From assembly GCA_903813345.2 (NCBI GenBank), contig CAIIXF020000003.1, positions 13,900,931 through 13,964,930 of the forward strand: a DNA stretch of 64,000 bases. The letters are read 5' to 3'. Both the position numbers and the translations under genes were made by a program. This document shows, piece by piece, positions 46,655 to 58,100 of the stretch. The notes beneath the pieces were generated by a model. It saw only the letters and a program-made list of their open reading frames with translations, made no database searches and was not told the origin of the DNA. This DNA is from Owenia fusiformis. Its lineage: Eukaryota; Annelida; Polychaeta; Sabellida; Oweniidae. Each line of letters starts with the position of its first letter. The stretch's first letter is position 1.

Positions 46655-46660
46655 TTTATT
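46655..46660 (-). terminator. Poly(A) signal of VWA-C
   Basis: AATAAA on the minus strand, about 115 nt after the VWA-C stop. Confidence 0.5.
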
Positions 46661-46773
46661 TACAGAGTTATTTTACATAACACCGGTAGATGATAAATAT
46701 CTCAAAATCTTGCCCACTATCGTTGCTTTTCAAAAACACCTTCACAACTTTGCATGAGACTAGCTGTCGCCTT

Positions 46774-49700
46774 TTAGTCAAAGTCGTTATTTTGGAATGT
46801 ACATACACTGGAGTCAGCTCCCTCTGAAAGGAGGAATATAATACATGACACTAGACTAAGCTAACAATGCACATCCAAGATTCTAGGATTTTGGGGTCAA
46901 CAGTCTTTATTATTTTACTACAAGCATTACAGTCTCTGATAAATTAGAATGTGAATTTTCATTATATTTTATTTCGACAGTAGCGTTATCTATCCATACT
47001 TAGGCACGGTGTATATCCCAAACGCTCCTACATGCACAACGGAGCGTTTCATTGCTGAGATTAAACAAAGAAACGCTCCGGAGTAGGAAAACTGGCTGGC
47101 GGGAATGATGAGCCGTCTGACGATTTCCCCAATAATGGGAATAAGAGGTATGAGTTCCATATTTCGAGTATACCATTCGATGAGTGTGATATTCATGTTG
47201 TACTTAGCTGGCTGTTGACGTTTGAAGCAATTAGGAAGAGCTGTACGAAGCAGTATAGTTCTCAAAATCCAAAAACGTATTTGTCATTCTACCGGTCAAA
47301 ACCCCTTTTGTCGATACATGTGATTAGTTGAGCCAAGATTAGAGCACCAACGTATATTTTAGTCAAATTCCAATGCTTCAACGCACCATACATTATCGTA
47401 ATAGTAATTTGATGACCGAAAATCCAGTCTTAAGAATGATGACATTCTCATATTCAAGAAACGCTCCGATCTGGTTAACTCAGTGAACTGGAAACGCTCC
47501 GGTAGTCTAGATCTGTTTAGGAAATATATAACTTGCCTTTCCTTTTCAGGAAGAGAAAGAAAAGATCTATTATACCCCTTGGCATCAAAAGAAAAAAGAT
47601 TAATTTACATATAAATTTTCGTTTTTTTCTATTGTTTTATGATTTAGCACACATGTAGGCATGACATCATCTAATGTAGGCTTAAATCAGCTAGTTGCAC
47701 GTTAAGCACCACCAGGTTCAGATGTTTCAATTTACCTAACAAGTTTTTGAGAGAACGATTCGATTCGGAACTCTTCTCTAATTATCTGAAAATGATATCA
47801 AAACAAAATGGAAAGAGCGTTTCTAAAATTGTGTTCTAAATCGACGGAGCGTTTCGAGGAAAACAAGCGATTTCTTGAGAACAAGTAATGGATTTGGACT
47901 GGGATTTTAGAAAATGAGAATATACGGGTTTGTGATCTACTATTTTAACAGAAAGATTAACGTTTTCATAGAAGTACTAGTTTAATTCGTAATTTGTGGT
48001 CAAATCGTCATCTTCAGATTCGTTCGATCTACACTACGGAGCTTTGATCAAGCAAATAACAGTTTACCACCAGAAGTTGAATAAATAAGATCTTTGCTCA
48101 TGGTATTGTTCATCGAATGGTACATAATATTTCACCATAACGTATGATATTTAAGAGAAACGAGGGAAACAATACTGACGGTCATAGTGGAATCTTCATT
48201 AGCCGCCATTTTATTTCGCTCCGGAGCGTTTCCGCGTAAATGAAACGCTCCGTCGTGCATGTAGGAGCGTTTGGGTTATACACCGTGTTAGGGGCATTTA
48301 GTTCTCAACATATAAATATAATTTAATTTAAATCTATACCTAGGGATATGTATAATGATGCACTCTATCGGTAATCAATTAAAAGAAGTGCACTCGCCTT
48401 TATTCGTCTTGCAACAAGACGTTTTTATTAGATTATAAATCAAGTCCGTTCAGAAAATCGTAATCGTAACGACACATGTGACATTAGTTCCCAGATGTAT
48501 GACATTTTTTTTAATCGCCATATATGGAAAGATATTAAGTGATTCAGAAGGAAGACTTCGGGTTTCCAAACAGATTGAGGGGAGTATATACATGTACCTC
48601 TTGTCTTTATTAAAGCTTTAACAAAATCTGTTTTCGCATTAAAATTCCAAGGTGGTAGAATAAGTTACTGCCAATGATGCAATCGATTGGAAAATACTTA
48701 CTTTTACATAGTTCATTTGTCAACATAATGCCAGCAAGATAAAGATCATCGAAAGTAGCATTTGGCCTTTGCATGTTGACGATGGTGCATTCTATTGGCT
48801 CACTCGCTAATTGACTCCATTCAGTCATTCCATCCATATGCCCGTATCTACTGGGAAGTCCTGCGATAGCATATTTCAAATGTTAAAGCTATGATGTCTG
48901 AATTTGCCATCTATTAAATGGTTAAATGTGAATAGATATACATATTATAATTGTATCATACTGTTTAGAATACTTTTAAAGTTTGAAGAAGAATTTTCAG
49001 AAGAAATTTAATTTAATTTTGTGACATTTTGAGCTGAGTGTCAATTTATATTGACTATTTTTTATATTGGTTACAGATTCAGGATGTTCGAGTGAAGAGA
49101 CATATGTTTATTCCACATATTCATAATCATTTTTCAAAATATTGTATGTTTATGAGTGTTTGGAACAAGTGTCAGATCTAATGTTGTAATTATATTCATT
49201 TATTATGTTTGACAAAAAATGTTGAGAACAAGCGCTTCAAGCACTTCTTTTATTCAATTTATTATTTGATTCACATGATAACATGAAAGCATTGCAAACT
49301 CAATTTTTCCCTAATATGCACCCATAATACTGAAAATAATCTTGGGTACGAGTTGTCTTGGGTACCAGTTGTCTTAGGTACGAGTTGACTAAGAAGCTGT
49401 ACGTCAATAACAACGTTTGCATTGTCTATTTTCTTCATATATATTTACCTATAATATATATCTCTACCTCACGAGCCGCAGCTATCTTTGCAGCTCTTAT
49501 GGCTAACGTAGAGTCAGCTCTTTTAGCACGGGGTCTCCAGGCTCGACCATCAGTGGCGATAATAATCGTCTTCCTTGACTCCTCTCTACCATTTACCAAC
49601 AAATCTGTCATTGCCTGGTTAATTGCAATTCCTGTATCCGTGTACTTCGCAGTCTCTAACGGTATGCTCTTCACTACACGTATCAGTTCTTCTTTAGTTG

Positions 49701-52700
49701 TATACTACAAAAGACGGTTTGGTTACTTCAGGTCTATTTAAAACAGCCGAAACTTCCCCCAAAAATGTTAATTCCATCAATGCGCTTCTAGAGGCCTTAA
49801 ATGTAGTTTTTGTTTATGTGGATTTTTTCACTACCCCGAAATTAAAGCCCTAAAATCAAAACACGACGTTACGTAACCATATGACTTACCTGACCTACTG
49901 TCGAATGTTTATATATCTCACCATTGTATGAATATATAGCAAATTGTAATCCCGTGTCAGGTTCGATTAAAGACTCCCCGAGCAAAAATATGAAGAAATC
50001 CAAGACGATCTGTAAATCGGACACAGCAATGCTTTCTGACCTGTCGATAATGATGACTATATCAGCAAACTGGTTGCAAGGATCTGAATAAATATAGTCA
50101 AATTGTGTGTACATGTAGTTTTATATGTAGTTTTACATGTAGTTCTATAATCCTGTAATTGTGAATTGTTTTTTTTGGTATAATAGAAAACTTGTGTTAC
50201 CCCCGAGTTCTGCTCGCGTTACATCTAAATGATAATATTTTATGTCTATTAAACACGAGATATGCAGTAGAGCCACTAAAATTGCTTCCTAGAATACAAA
50301 TACTTTTGTCCAATAAAAATGTAATTACATTTTACACAACTTGTATACAATGGGTAAACGAGATTCTATAATCTATCATACTTTGGAAATGATTATAAAG
50401 TTGTTCAGCCATTGGAATAAATGTTATGAATGTTTGTTTTTTATTACTAGCACTGCCTTGAATAATGTTACTTATGATATGTGTCCACATGTGATTGTTG
50501 AATTATGTTATGCCTTGTTGGAGTCTCAAGAAAAACTTACCGGAACATCCCGGAATAGCTGTATATATTTGCTTTTTGAAAGACCTAACATGCATTGCAG
50601 TCAATGTCTCGTCAAGGGAGAAGCTCGGTTCGTCATTAAACACCAAAGACCCTGCAAATAACTGTTAACATAACTATCATATATGGTTCATTTTAATCCA
50701 TTGTACCCACCTGAACAAAGAAAATAAAACGACATCTCTCGAAATGAAATCAAGTTATATTAGGATATTCGATGAAAAGATGTTGATGGAAATTTATTGA
50801 AAATACATGACATGTCAAACGAAGTGTGTTTGAACTTTATACAGATATGTGCTGTTGGATCTATCCTAATGCAAAGTCTGAGGCTTACGTGTATATACAT
50901 GTGCGTTTGGGTCGGTCGCTGGGAACGGATCGAGTTGTGTTACCCCATCCATGTTACTTGGTGAATTCAGGGCATGCCATTCATCAAATCCTGAGTGGCG
51001 CCCGGCTGAATTGTTAAATGTTGACACAATCGTGATGATACCCTCTCTCTAAAAATGAATTATTTGCAATGATAGGCTCATATAAATCAATCACGTGAGT
51101 CTCAAGTTGTATTCATGGAACTCAATTATAAAACTCTCGAATTGTTTTCGGTGCCTATTCGACGGAAATTATACATGGATCAAAGATGGAAACGGGGATT
51201 TTCTCGATTCTTTATTTATTTCTTCCTGTAATTTGTTAAAATGATTGACTAGCCTTCAGCTTATATGTACAAGGTGTTCAATAAGTATTGCTAATTTTGC
51301 TATAACTTTTGTTCTGTTTGCTTTTTCTTGATGAACTTCAACAACACAAGGTAAATATATCTGACTTTGTCCAATAACAATTTTAAGTCAATTGAATTAG
51401 TATTAGTAAAACTATGGTTACTAAGGTAACCAGTGTCATGGATATGCGAGGCAAAGTTCTGACAAAGTTCACTTTAGACGACATTTTGAGTATTGAAAGC
51501 AGTATCATGTAATACTCTTGGGATATTCAGTGCAGTTACAAATAATCCATTCCCGAGCCACTTCATGATCCCTTTTCACTTCATGAGGTGCTCAAAATAG
51601 GCAACCTCAGTGTCAATGCACAGTTGCTGTCTGGGGACCCACTCGAGGTACACATTTTTGAAGCCACTCTTGAAGTGTGTGGCTAGGGAGGTGTTCACTG
51701 CAGACATCAGTTGATTGAAATTCTGGTGTGATATTCATCTCAGATCTCTTTTCACTGGGGCAAAATCAAGTGGGACATTATCTGGGGAATATGCTGCATG
51801 GGGCAATGCTTCCATTCCAAGCTCTTAGTTTATCTATATGTATATTATCTTTGATGTTATGTTATGTTCACCTTATTTAGCAGAGCTTCTACAATGGTTT
51901 CAGCTCTGTCTTCATTCATGGTAAACTTGCTCTTCATAGAGACTCCATCAGTGAAGATCATGATTGCATCAGGGAAGTATCTATTGTCTCTTCCCTGATG
52001 TATCAGTATCTCTCGACAAGTTCTCAGGGCATCGCCCGTAGCAGCTTCACAATCACGACAACGTTGGATTCTCCTACGTAATCTCATTTTTCTCATACGC
52101 TCCAAAAGGATTCCACCATTTTCTTGGAATTCTACAAGAACCTGAATATTTCAAATGAGAAAGTTATCATGCAATACACAAGAGGTAATTATTTTGTCAC
52201 ATTTCTATTGTTTTTATTGTACTATCATATCCTAAGACCATATTATACTAGCGCCTCGGTCATATCTGCTCTACGGCTGGGATATTACAGTTATAGATTA
52301 CCAAAGATGAGAAAGACCAACAGTCGATTTAAAATATTGCTATTGTACTATTGCTTCAAATTAACTAGGAACAGTGGGTTTGATATTGCGTGTAACAAAT
52401 ACACCAATTGCTGCCATCCCGGTTCGGATGGTCAGGTTGAATAAGTTAAACAAATAATTGGTACGCAACTAGGTCAACTAAACGCACCAACCTTGGGTTT
52501 ATCGCTATACCCCACTATGCTTAAGGAGACATCAGTCCCGAATCTCTCGGCAGTTTGGACAATTATATTTCTTGCAGCTTCCAGTTCTCCATCTGTTATA
52601 TGGCATGTTGTTTGTATGATAACACAGAGATCAACATTCATCGATGCAGGGTCACCTACAAGACAATACATCATTTAACGAAAGAAGAATCAAGGTAGAA

Positions 52701-53353
52701 TGTGAGAAACTATTGTAATGGGCAACATAAGCTGTTGTGCGTTACCTCGCAAGTTGAACTCGTCTATTCACAATGAAGATGATAAACATCATAAAGCCAT
52801 GGATTACGTCAATGAAAGAATAATTGACAACGTCTGGTCACCCTGTATGCATTTAAATATTTTTTATTTTGTTTGTTTTGTGTGTTGATTTACCTTTCCG
52901 GGCTATGTAGGTGACTTTGTTATTTAAATTCTTGTCTGGTGATTAATGATTTACATATTACAGCTAAATCGTACTGCAAACATCGATTGGATTTTTATAA
53001 GAAACTTTTCTGAGTTGAGATTTATTGCGATTCAATGTGTTTGTACTTGTTGTCGACGGTACTGACATCCATTCATCAAGACCATTGATTCACTGGAGGA
53101 TGTTACCCATAAATCACTACGTACTTGCTGGCCCACATGTTCTCGATTCAAAAGCTGAAGGAAGTACATTGACTAAAGAGGACCCGCTTCGCTCTAACTG
53201 TAATTCCCCTCGCATTAGTTGCATTATTCTACGGGCAATGCTGCTATCAATTATCGGGAAGAGTCCTCTTATATCATCTACGTTTACACAGTCCACCTTA
53301 GGTATATACGTAGCAACCAACACATTGAAGATGAACAGGAAAAATAGTACCAT
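46774..53353 (-). CDS. VWA-C: secreted tandem-VWA protein (array member 3)
   Basis: Nine coding exons: 53125-53353, 52492-52655, 51872-52141, 50889-51048, 50541-50651, 49890-50083, 49449-49704, 48702-48860, 46774-46823; 530 residues. Exon 1 starts at 53357 after a TAG acceptor, so an untranslated exon lies upstream. Signal peptide MVLFFLFIFNVLVATYIP, then VDDIRGLFPI and LQLERSG. VWA1 (about 78-275): CVIIQTTCHI replaces DxSxS, MIFTDGV is kept, and a basic MRKMRLRRRIQRCRDC stretch lies between. Closing motif FNNSAGRHSGFDEWHALNSP. VWA2 (about 312-513): IIDRSES, YTDTGIA, ATDGRAW, intact MIDAS; ends ECTIVNMQ, NELCK. Short tail KGADSSVCTFQNNDFD. The last intron (1.9 kb) carries the CACGGTG element, and other introns carry mariner and possible gypsy debris. 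More diverged from A and B. Confidence 0.86.
47005..48287. mobile_element. 1283 bp element with CACGGTG ends, 5 bp TSD and iterated 11-mers (Transib-like)
   Basis: Terminal inverted repeats of about 48 bp (47005-47052 and 48240-48287) differ at about two positions and begin CACGGTG. They are flanked on both sides by TTAGG (47000-47004 and 48288-48292), a 5 bp target duplication. The 11-mer GAAACGCTCCG occurs exactly seven times, in both orientations, at 47040, 47070, 47458, 47491, 47845, 48222 and 48242, with further near copies in the termini. No transposase frame is present. CAC-start termini with 5 bp duplications are the hallmark of Transib, the superfamily related to RAG1; position 4 (G) departs from the usual CACWRTG. 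Confidence 0.8.
49341..49388. repeat. Three tandem 16-mers in VWA-C intron 7
   Basis: Three adjacent units of CTTGGGTACGAGTTGT with one or two changes each, about 60 bp from exon 7. Confidence 0.85.
50111..50146. repeat. Three tandem 12-mers in VWA-C intron 5
   Basis: Units of ACATGTAGTTTT, 28 bp from the acceptor of exon 6 (upstream of it in transcription). Confidence 0.85.
51268..51835. mobile_element. Truncated mariner-like element in VWA-C intron 3
   Basis: The left end reads TACAAGGTGTTCAATAAGT, like many mariner termini. The minus strand near 51757-51815 encodes LPHAAYSPDNVPLDFAPVK, clearly derived from the HPPYSPDLAPCDFFLFPKLK block of SETMAR-type mariner transposases. A matching right-hand terminal repeat was not found. 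Inactive. Confidence 0.65.
52391..52475 (+). pseudogene. Possible gypsy-type integrase fragment in VWA-C intron 2
   Basis: The frame reading KYTNCCHPGSDGQVE, then stop, then VKQIIGTQLGQL resembles the YHPQSDGQVERxNRTLK signature near the end of Ty3/gypsy integrase cores. The match is short and other hallmarks are absent, so this could be chance or a heavily decayed remnant. It ends close to exon 2 of VWA-C (antisense). Confidence 0.35.
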
Positions 53354-54002
53354 CGTCCTAAAAAAATGAAATATTGAGTTATACCAGATTTACCCTTCCA
53401 AATAAACTAATATCAATGATTTTTACTTATTATGTGTAAAATTGTTTATAATATATTTTGATTTACGCGCATCTGAGCCATTTATTACGTTATATACACC
53501 TTTTTTACATCGATATATCATTTAATTGAAACACACCTTGGATAAAGAAACTAGTATTTTTTATATCTTAATCAACCCCCCTCCCTCATCCAAATGGCTG
53601 GAATCGAAGTATTATTGACTTGATAATGACGGTTGGATTACCATTACTCTAAAGTAGAGAACAGTTACCGAAGGTCTTTATATTCCGTGTTTTTTAAACG
53701 AACCATGATGTTATTTGATCTGTCTATATTGCATTATCGTTGTCAGATATTTAAATTGTCTAATGACAGCAGCACATATATCATAATCACCGTCATTACA
53801 TACTAGTTCATTTCCACATTCATAATAGGTAATGCGAACAATATACTGGGCATTTTACAATGATTCATCAGAGCAACCATGGTATCTTACATGTATTTGT
53901 GATTCCCAGAACAGAACGATAAACAAATTACCCATTTTTAATTAGTTAAATGTAATAAAATACTTACTGATCTCCGCTTTAATATAGGATTGTAATAATT
54001 AC

Positions 54003-54203
54003 CTGTTTCCATCTAAAAGGTGATAATGGAAATACACAACCAAGATGTATTTCGTCGATTAATGTGGTAAACTTCCGTTAAACACGATTTTTCAAATCTG
54101 ACAATATACGTTTATGAGGCTATATCACTATTACGAATAATTTTGTACTTTGACAAAACATACTTATTTGAATTATCTAGATCAGTGTAGTCATACCATA
54201 TTT
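54003..54203 (-). promoter_or_regulatory. Candidate promoter and 5'UTR exon of VWA-C
   Basis: VWA-C exon 1 begins after a splice acceptor four bases before the ATG, so an upstream untranslated exon is required. On the minus strand AAACAG followed by GTAATT (exon end at 54003) is a plausible donor; a second donor, ATCA followed by GTAAGT, lies near 53969. TATAAATA at about 54196-54203 would place a start near 54170. Position-based inference. Confidence 0.3.
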
Positions 54204-54453
54204 ATACGAATGTTACTACCAAAGGCAGGTTGTATATAAAAAAATGTTAATTAACATCCATTTATTTAATATTACAACTTAATCAACCACATGCTTTGTA
54301 GAATATATTGCATGTATTTGGTTTATGCAAATACCAGTCTCTGTATTTACAATGGTGAGATAGCGATGAACTTGAATAATCGTGACTGGCGATAATCCTG
54401 TCAATGAGGTAAACATAAGCCAGTAAATCATACTTTATTAATAAAGGAGTTAA

Positions 54454-54597
54454 GCCCAAGACTCAATGCATTGTTTGCTGAATCATATCATGGAGGTGTT
54501 GTTCCCAAACCTTTGCATGACCGCGCAGCGGAAATGCAAAGCTTAGGCAACAACGCTTAGGTGGAATGAAGCAGCTACAATGCATTGAGTCTTGGGC
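54454..54597. mobile_element. 144 bp foldback MITE flanked by TTAA
   Basis: GCCCAAGACTCAATGCATTG at the left is inverted at the right as CAATGCATTGAGTCTTGGGC; an inner pair (GTTGTT and TTTGCAT against ATGCAAA and AACAAC) extends the fold. TTAA on both sides (54450-54453, 54598-54601) is the target duplication of piggyBac and Kolobok elements. Confidence 0.75.
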
Positions 54598-54989
54598 TTA
54601 AATTCATTTCACACATTGCAATTCTTCTATAAAATCATTTAAAAGTAACGAAATCACTAAAAGAACACATTTCCGAAGACATGTTTTGCAAGGGTCAAGT
54701 TGGCAAGTCATCAATCAAATGTGAAAATGAAAAAATTCATTCATCACCATGACAACTATTTAACTAGCGACCTTGCATGTGTTATCGATATCTCACACAC
54801 TGTTCATTATGTGAATAATCTGTTTGGATTGGCTGGAATTGGACACACCTTGCCTAGCTATGTGTGAATTATCATTCTTTCAGCGACCTGTTTGAGTCGT
54901 GAAAATATTATTATAATATATACGATATCCATTTGTCTTCTCGTACATATTTTTTTGTTTTAAATGCAAAATCATAAATCACACAGGTT

Positions 54990-54995
54990 TTTATT
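54990..54995 (-). terminator. Poly(A) signal of VWA-D
   Basis: AATAAA on the minus strand, about 125 nt after the proposed VWA-D stop. Confidence 0.4.
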
Positions 54996-55120
54996 CAAAA
55001 ATGTACGATTTTTACATTACGATGTTATTTTCCTCATTCCGTTCCCTGAACATCATAGGCATTCTCAATATGCCATCTCTGATCTGTTACGTTATAAACC
55101 ATATGATTCCAGATCACAGA

Positions 55121-58100
55121 TCAATAGTCTAACCAGTGAGTGAAGTTTCTTTGTGGTGCTTCGGTCGCATTGAATCCACACGGCGACTGTGAGATATCAT
55201 CTTTGTCACATGAAATTAAAAAGCTATATTAGTAATCAATTTAACTAGTTCTCTGAAAGCTATTGACCTTACATATTATACATTTCGCACGGGATAACAA
55301 AACGCGTTTTACACTTAAATTGATTAAAGTTAAAGTGTGATTTAAAAATCACCAAATAGGTCAAGGGTAGTTCCAAGACAAATGTCTGCAACCCCCCCCA
55401 CCCTCCTCTTCTTTTTTAAATAATGCATTTTGCAACCGTTTAAGAATCAAGCTGATTTAGGCGTAAAGGGGCAACGTTATGATTGTCAGAAGTTGAAAAA
55501 TGAAATTCATGATATATTGATCGTTACATTGATTCAATATACTGCAGAAAATGCAGAGGTCATTATTCTTCTGTTTGATAAATATTAAACACACTAAATT
55601 CTCCTCTAGACATGTTTATTTTTATGAAATTCGAACCACCTCTTCTGATTTTCAGTTTTTCAATTTCACTAATATAAGTTATATACTGTTGTACTATATG
55701 TAATTACAAGGCAAAATAATGAACCAAAATTATGTTGGAATAATACCAGGTCAAACTTTCATTTATTTTCTTACTTAATCGCTGATTTGAAGTACATCTT
55801 GAAATATGAAATGTTAAAGACAGAATTGAACTTGAAATTATATTAAATTATATTACGCGTTTCATTAATTTCAATGAGATTTCGCAATACCCGCAACACC
55901 TCAGTTCAGTTATAAAATTGAACAAAAATGTCCTTGATTTTTGTATTATTTGAAAGATTATAAATATACTATTTTTTTTTTTCTTTAATTTTTTTTTTTC
56001 AACGCAAAAACAGATTTACATAAGGATTATAAAACACACAAAAGAAAAAATACAAAGTCTTGCGAGCACTCGTATAGTAAGCATGATAGTTTGGGGTTTT
56101 CAATTAGTTTATTTGAAAACAGTCCCACTTAGCATTATGTTTTCTTATTTTCGTGATATCAGGAGTCGCTATTTTGTACTCTATGTTTTTAATATCTTTC
56201 AAGAATGTTATAAATTCTTCAATGTTCAGCTTTTTCTAGACATTTGGTAAAATAGATATATATATTTCCAAGCATATACAGATATACTATCATGATGGGA
56301 TATCCATTTGTGGCACCAGCAAATTTCATTTTAATAGAAAATTTTTATTTTTTCACAAAATGTCAAAAATGTTCACCCCTTGGATCACGTTTACCTCAGT
56401 GTGACCTTTGTTGACCTATCTTTCTAGAAAACAACACTTCTGAAGAGGTAATTGAATAAAACGAGTCCAATTGAAATGATCCCCTTGCGACTTAGTGTTA
56501 TGAATAAATGTTGCAGACATTAGGTTTAATTTAAATATGCAGATTTTATAGCCCCTGTAATAAAATACTGAATCATACCTTTACATAATTCATTAGTTAA
56601 CATCACCCCAACAAGGAAAAGATCTTTGAATCCAAACCCTTCCTGTTGCATGTTAATGACTGTGCAACCAAGTGGTTCACTGGCAATACTATTCCATTCT
56701 TCAAGTCCATCTATTAAGTTTTTGTTTGGAAGACCTGGAGGAGCAATACTTTGCTTTATTATTGTTCGTCTCCACTTTGTATATTATTCTAGGGTTTGAT
56801 TAAAACAGGAGTAAGAAGCATGGGCTATTCCAATAGTGCTGGATGGATTATAACACGATGGTGATGATGCAGATTCTTCATATTTCTGCTTAATAAGTAT
56901 AATAATGATGGAAGAAAAACCAATTGTTCTCTATAAAAATGTTTTTCTATATAACATTATTTTTGGAATGAGAAAGTCGGTTTAGAAAATATTTACACCA
57001 AGGAATGATATCATTAAGAACGATACCACACGTGTCTTGTTTCATCAATCCCCAGTTTCAAATACCTGTGCCGTTATCAATTAATTTAGTCTTAAACAAG
57101 AACGTGGCCTTACAGGGACTAAAACTCTTGATTTATTATATATTACCTAATGCATATATAGTAGTGTTATCCGCTTTGATTATGTTTGCCAATTTGATAG
57201 TCAAAGTGGAATCTGGTCCACTATCACCTGGACCCCTGGATCTCCCATCCGTTGCTAAAATAATATTACGTCTTGATCCTTCTCTTGCGCCTCTTTTAAT
57301 GATGTGACGGGCATAAATGAAAGCAGATGCTGTGTCCGTGTATTTTGCAGTTCTAACTGGTATATCGTCCATCTTTTGTAAAAGTTCAGCTTTTGAGAAA
57401 TTCTGAAGAAAATGATACATGGCAGAACATTTAATATATTATGTTTTGAATTAAATTGACGTGTGGGTTTGTAAATGCATTGTAAATAGTATAGAAGCAT
57501 CCGAGCACTTATTGATACCATTATTTTGTCTACTTTACCTTTCCGAAATCTGCATGTATCATTACTTTAGAATTGTACGATATCACCGCAACCTGAAGAC
57601 CAGATTCGTAGTTAATGTCCGAATTTTCTATGAATGACTTGAAGAACTTGATGACTAGTGCAAGATCGTTTACGGGGATGCTTAGAGATCTGTCGATAAT
57701 TATAACCACATCCGAAAACTGTATACAAGGCTCTGAAATAAAAAGAAATTCCCAAAGCGCTTGAGATTTTACGACAATTGTATGATATTGACGGATGGCA
57801 AATAGATGACTGATAAAAGTGATAAAATATGGACATTAATAAATAATCACTTTTTTAGGATGGATTATATTTGAGGTGTATCCTGGGTTTGTTGTAAACG
57901 ATTCTAAACTAATTTTAAACATATCATATTGCAATTGTGTAATACAGACTGATATATTTCATTTTAGCTGCTGTTTTAGCCTGTACTATTTTTCTTTGTA
58001 TATTACTTGCACATCCAGGAAGAGCCATGTATAAGTCACTCGGCGCAGGGCGTGCAGCATGATCAGCAAATACATCAATATAAAGACCGTCGTCCAACTG

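Noticed and set aside
47005-47060. RSS-like nonamer after the CACGGTG heptamer
   Set aside because: No ACAAAAACC-like nonamer at a 12 or 23 bp spacing; only the heptamer-like end and the 5 bp duplication are supported.
50341-50661. 106-codon plus-strand frame
   Set aside because: Antisense over VWA-C exon 5 and its flanking intron; the minus-strand reading has correct phases and splice sites.
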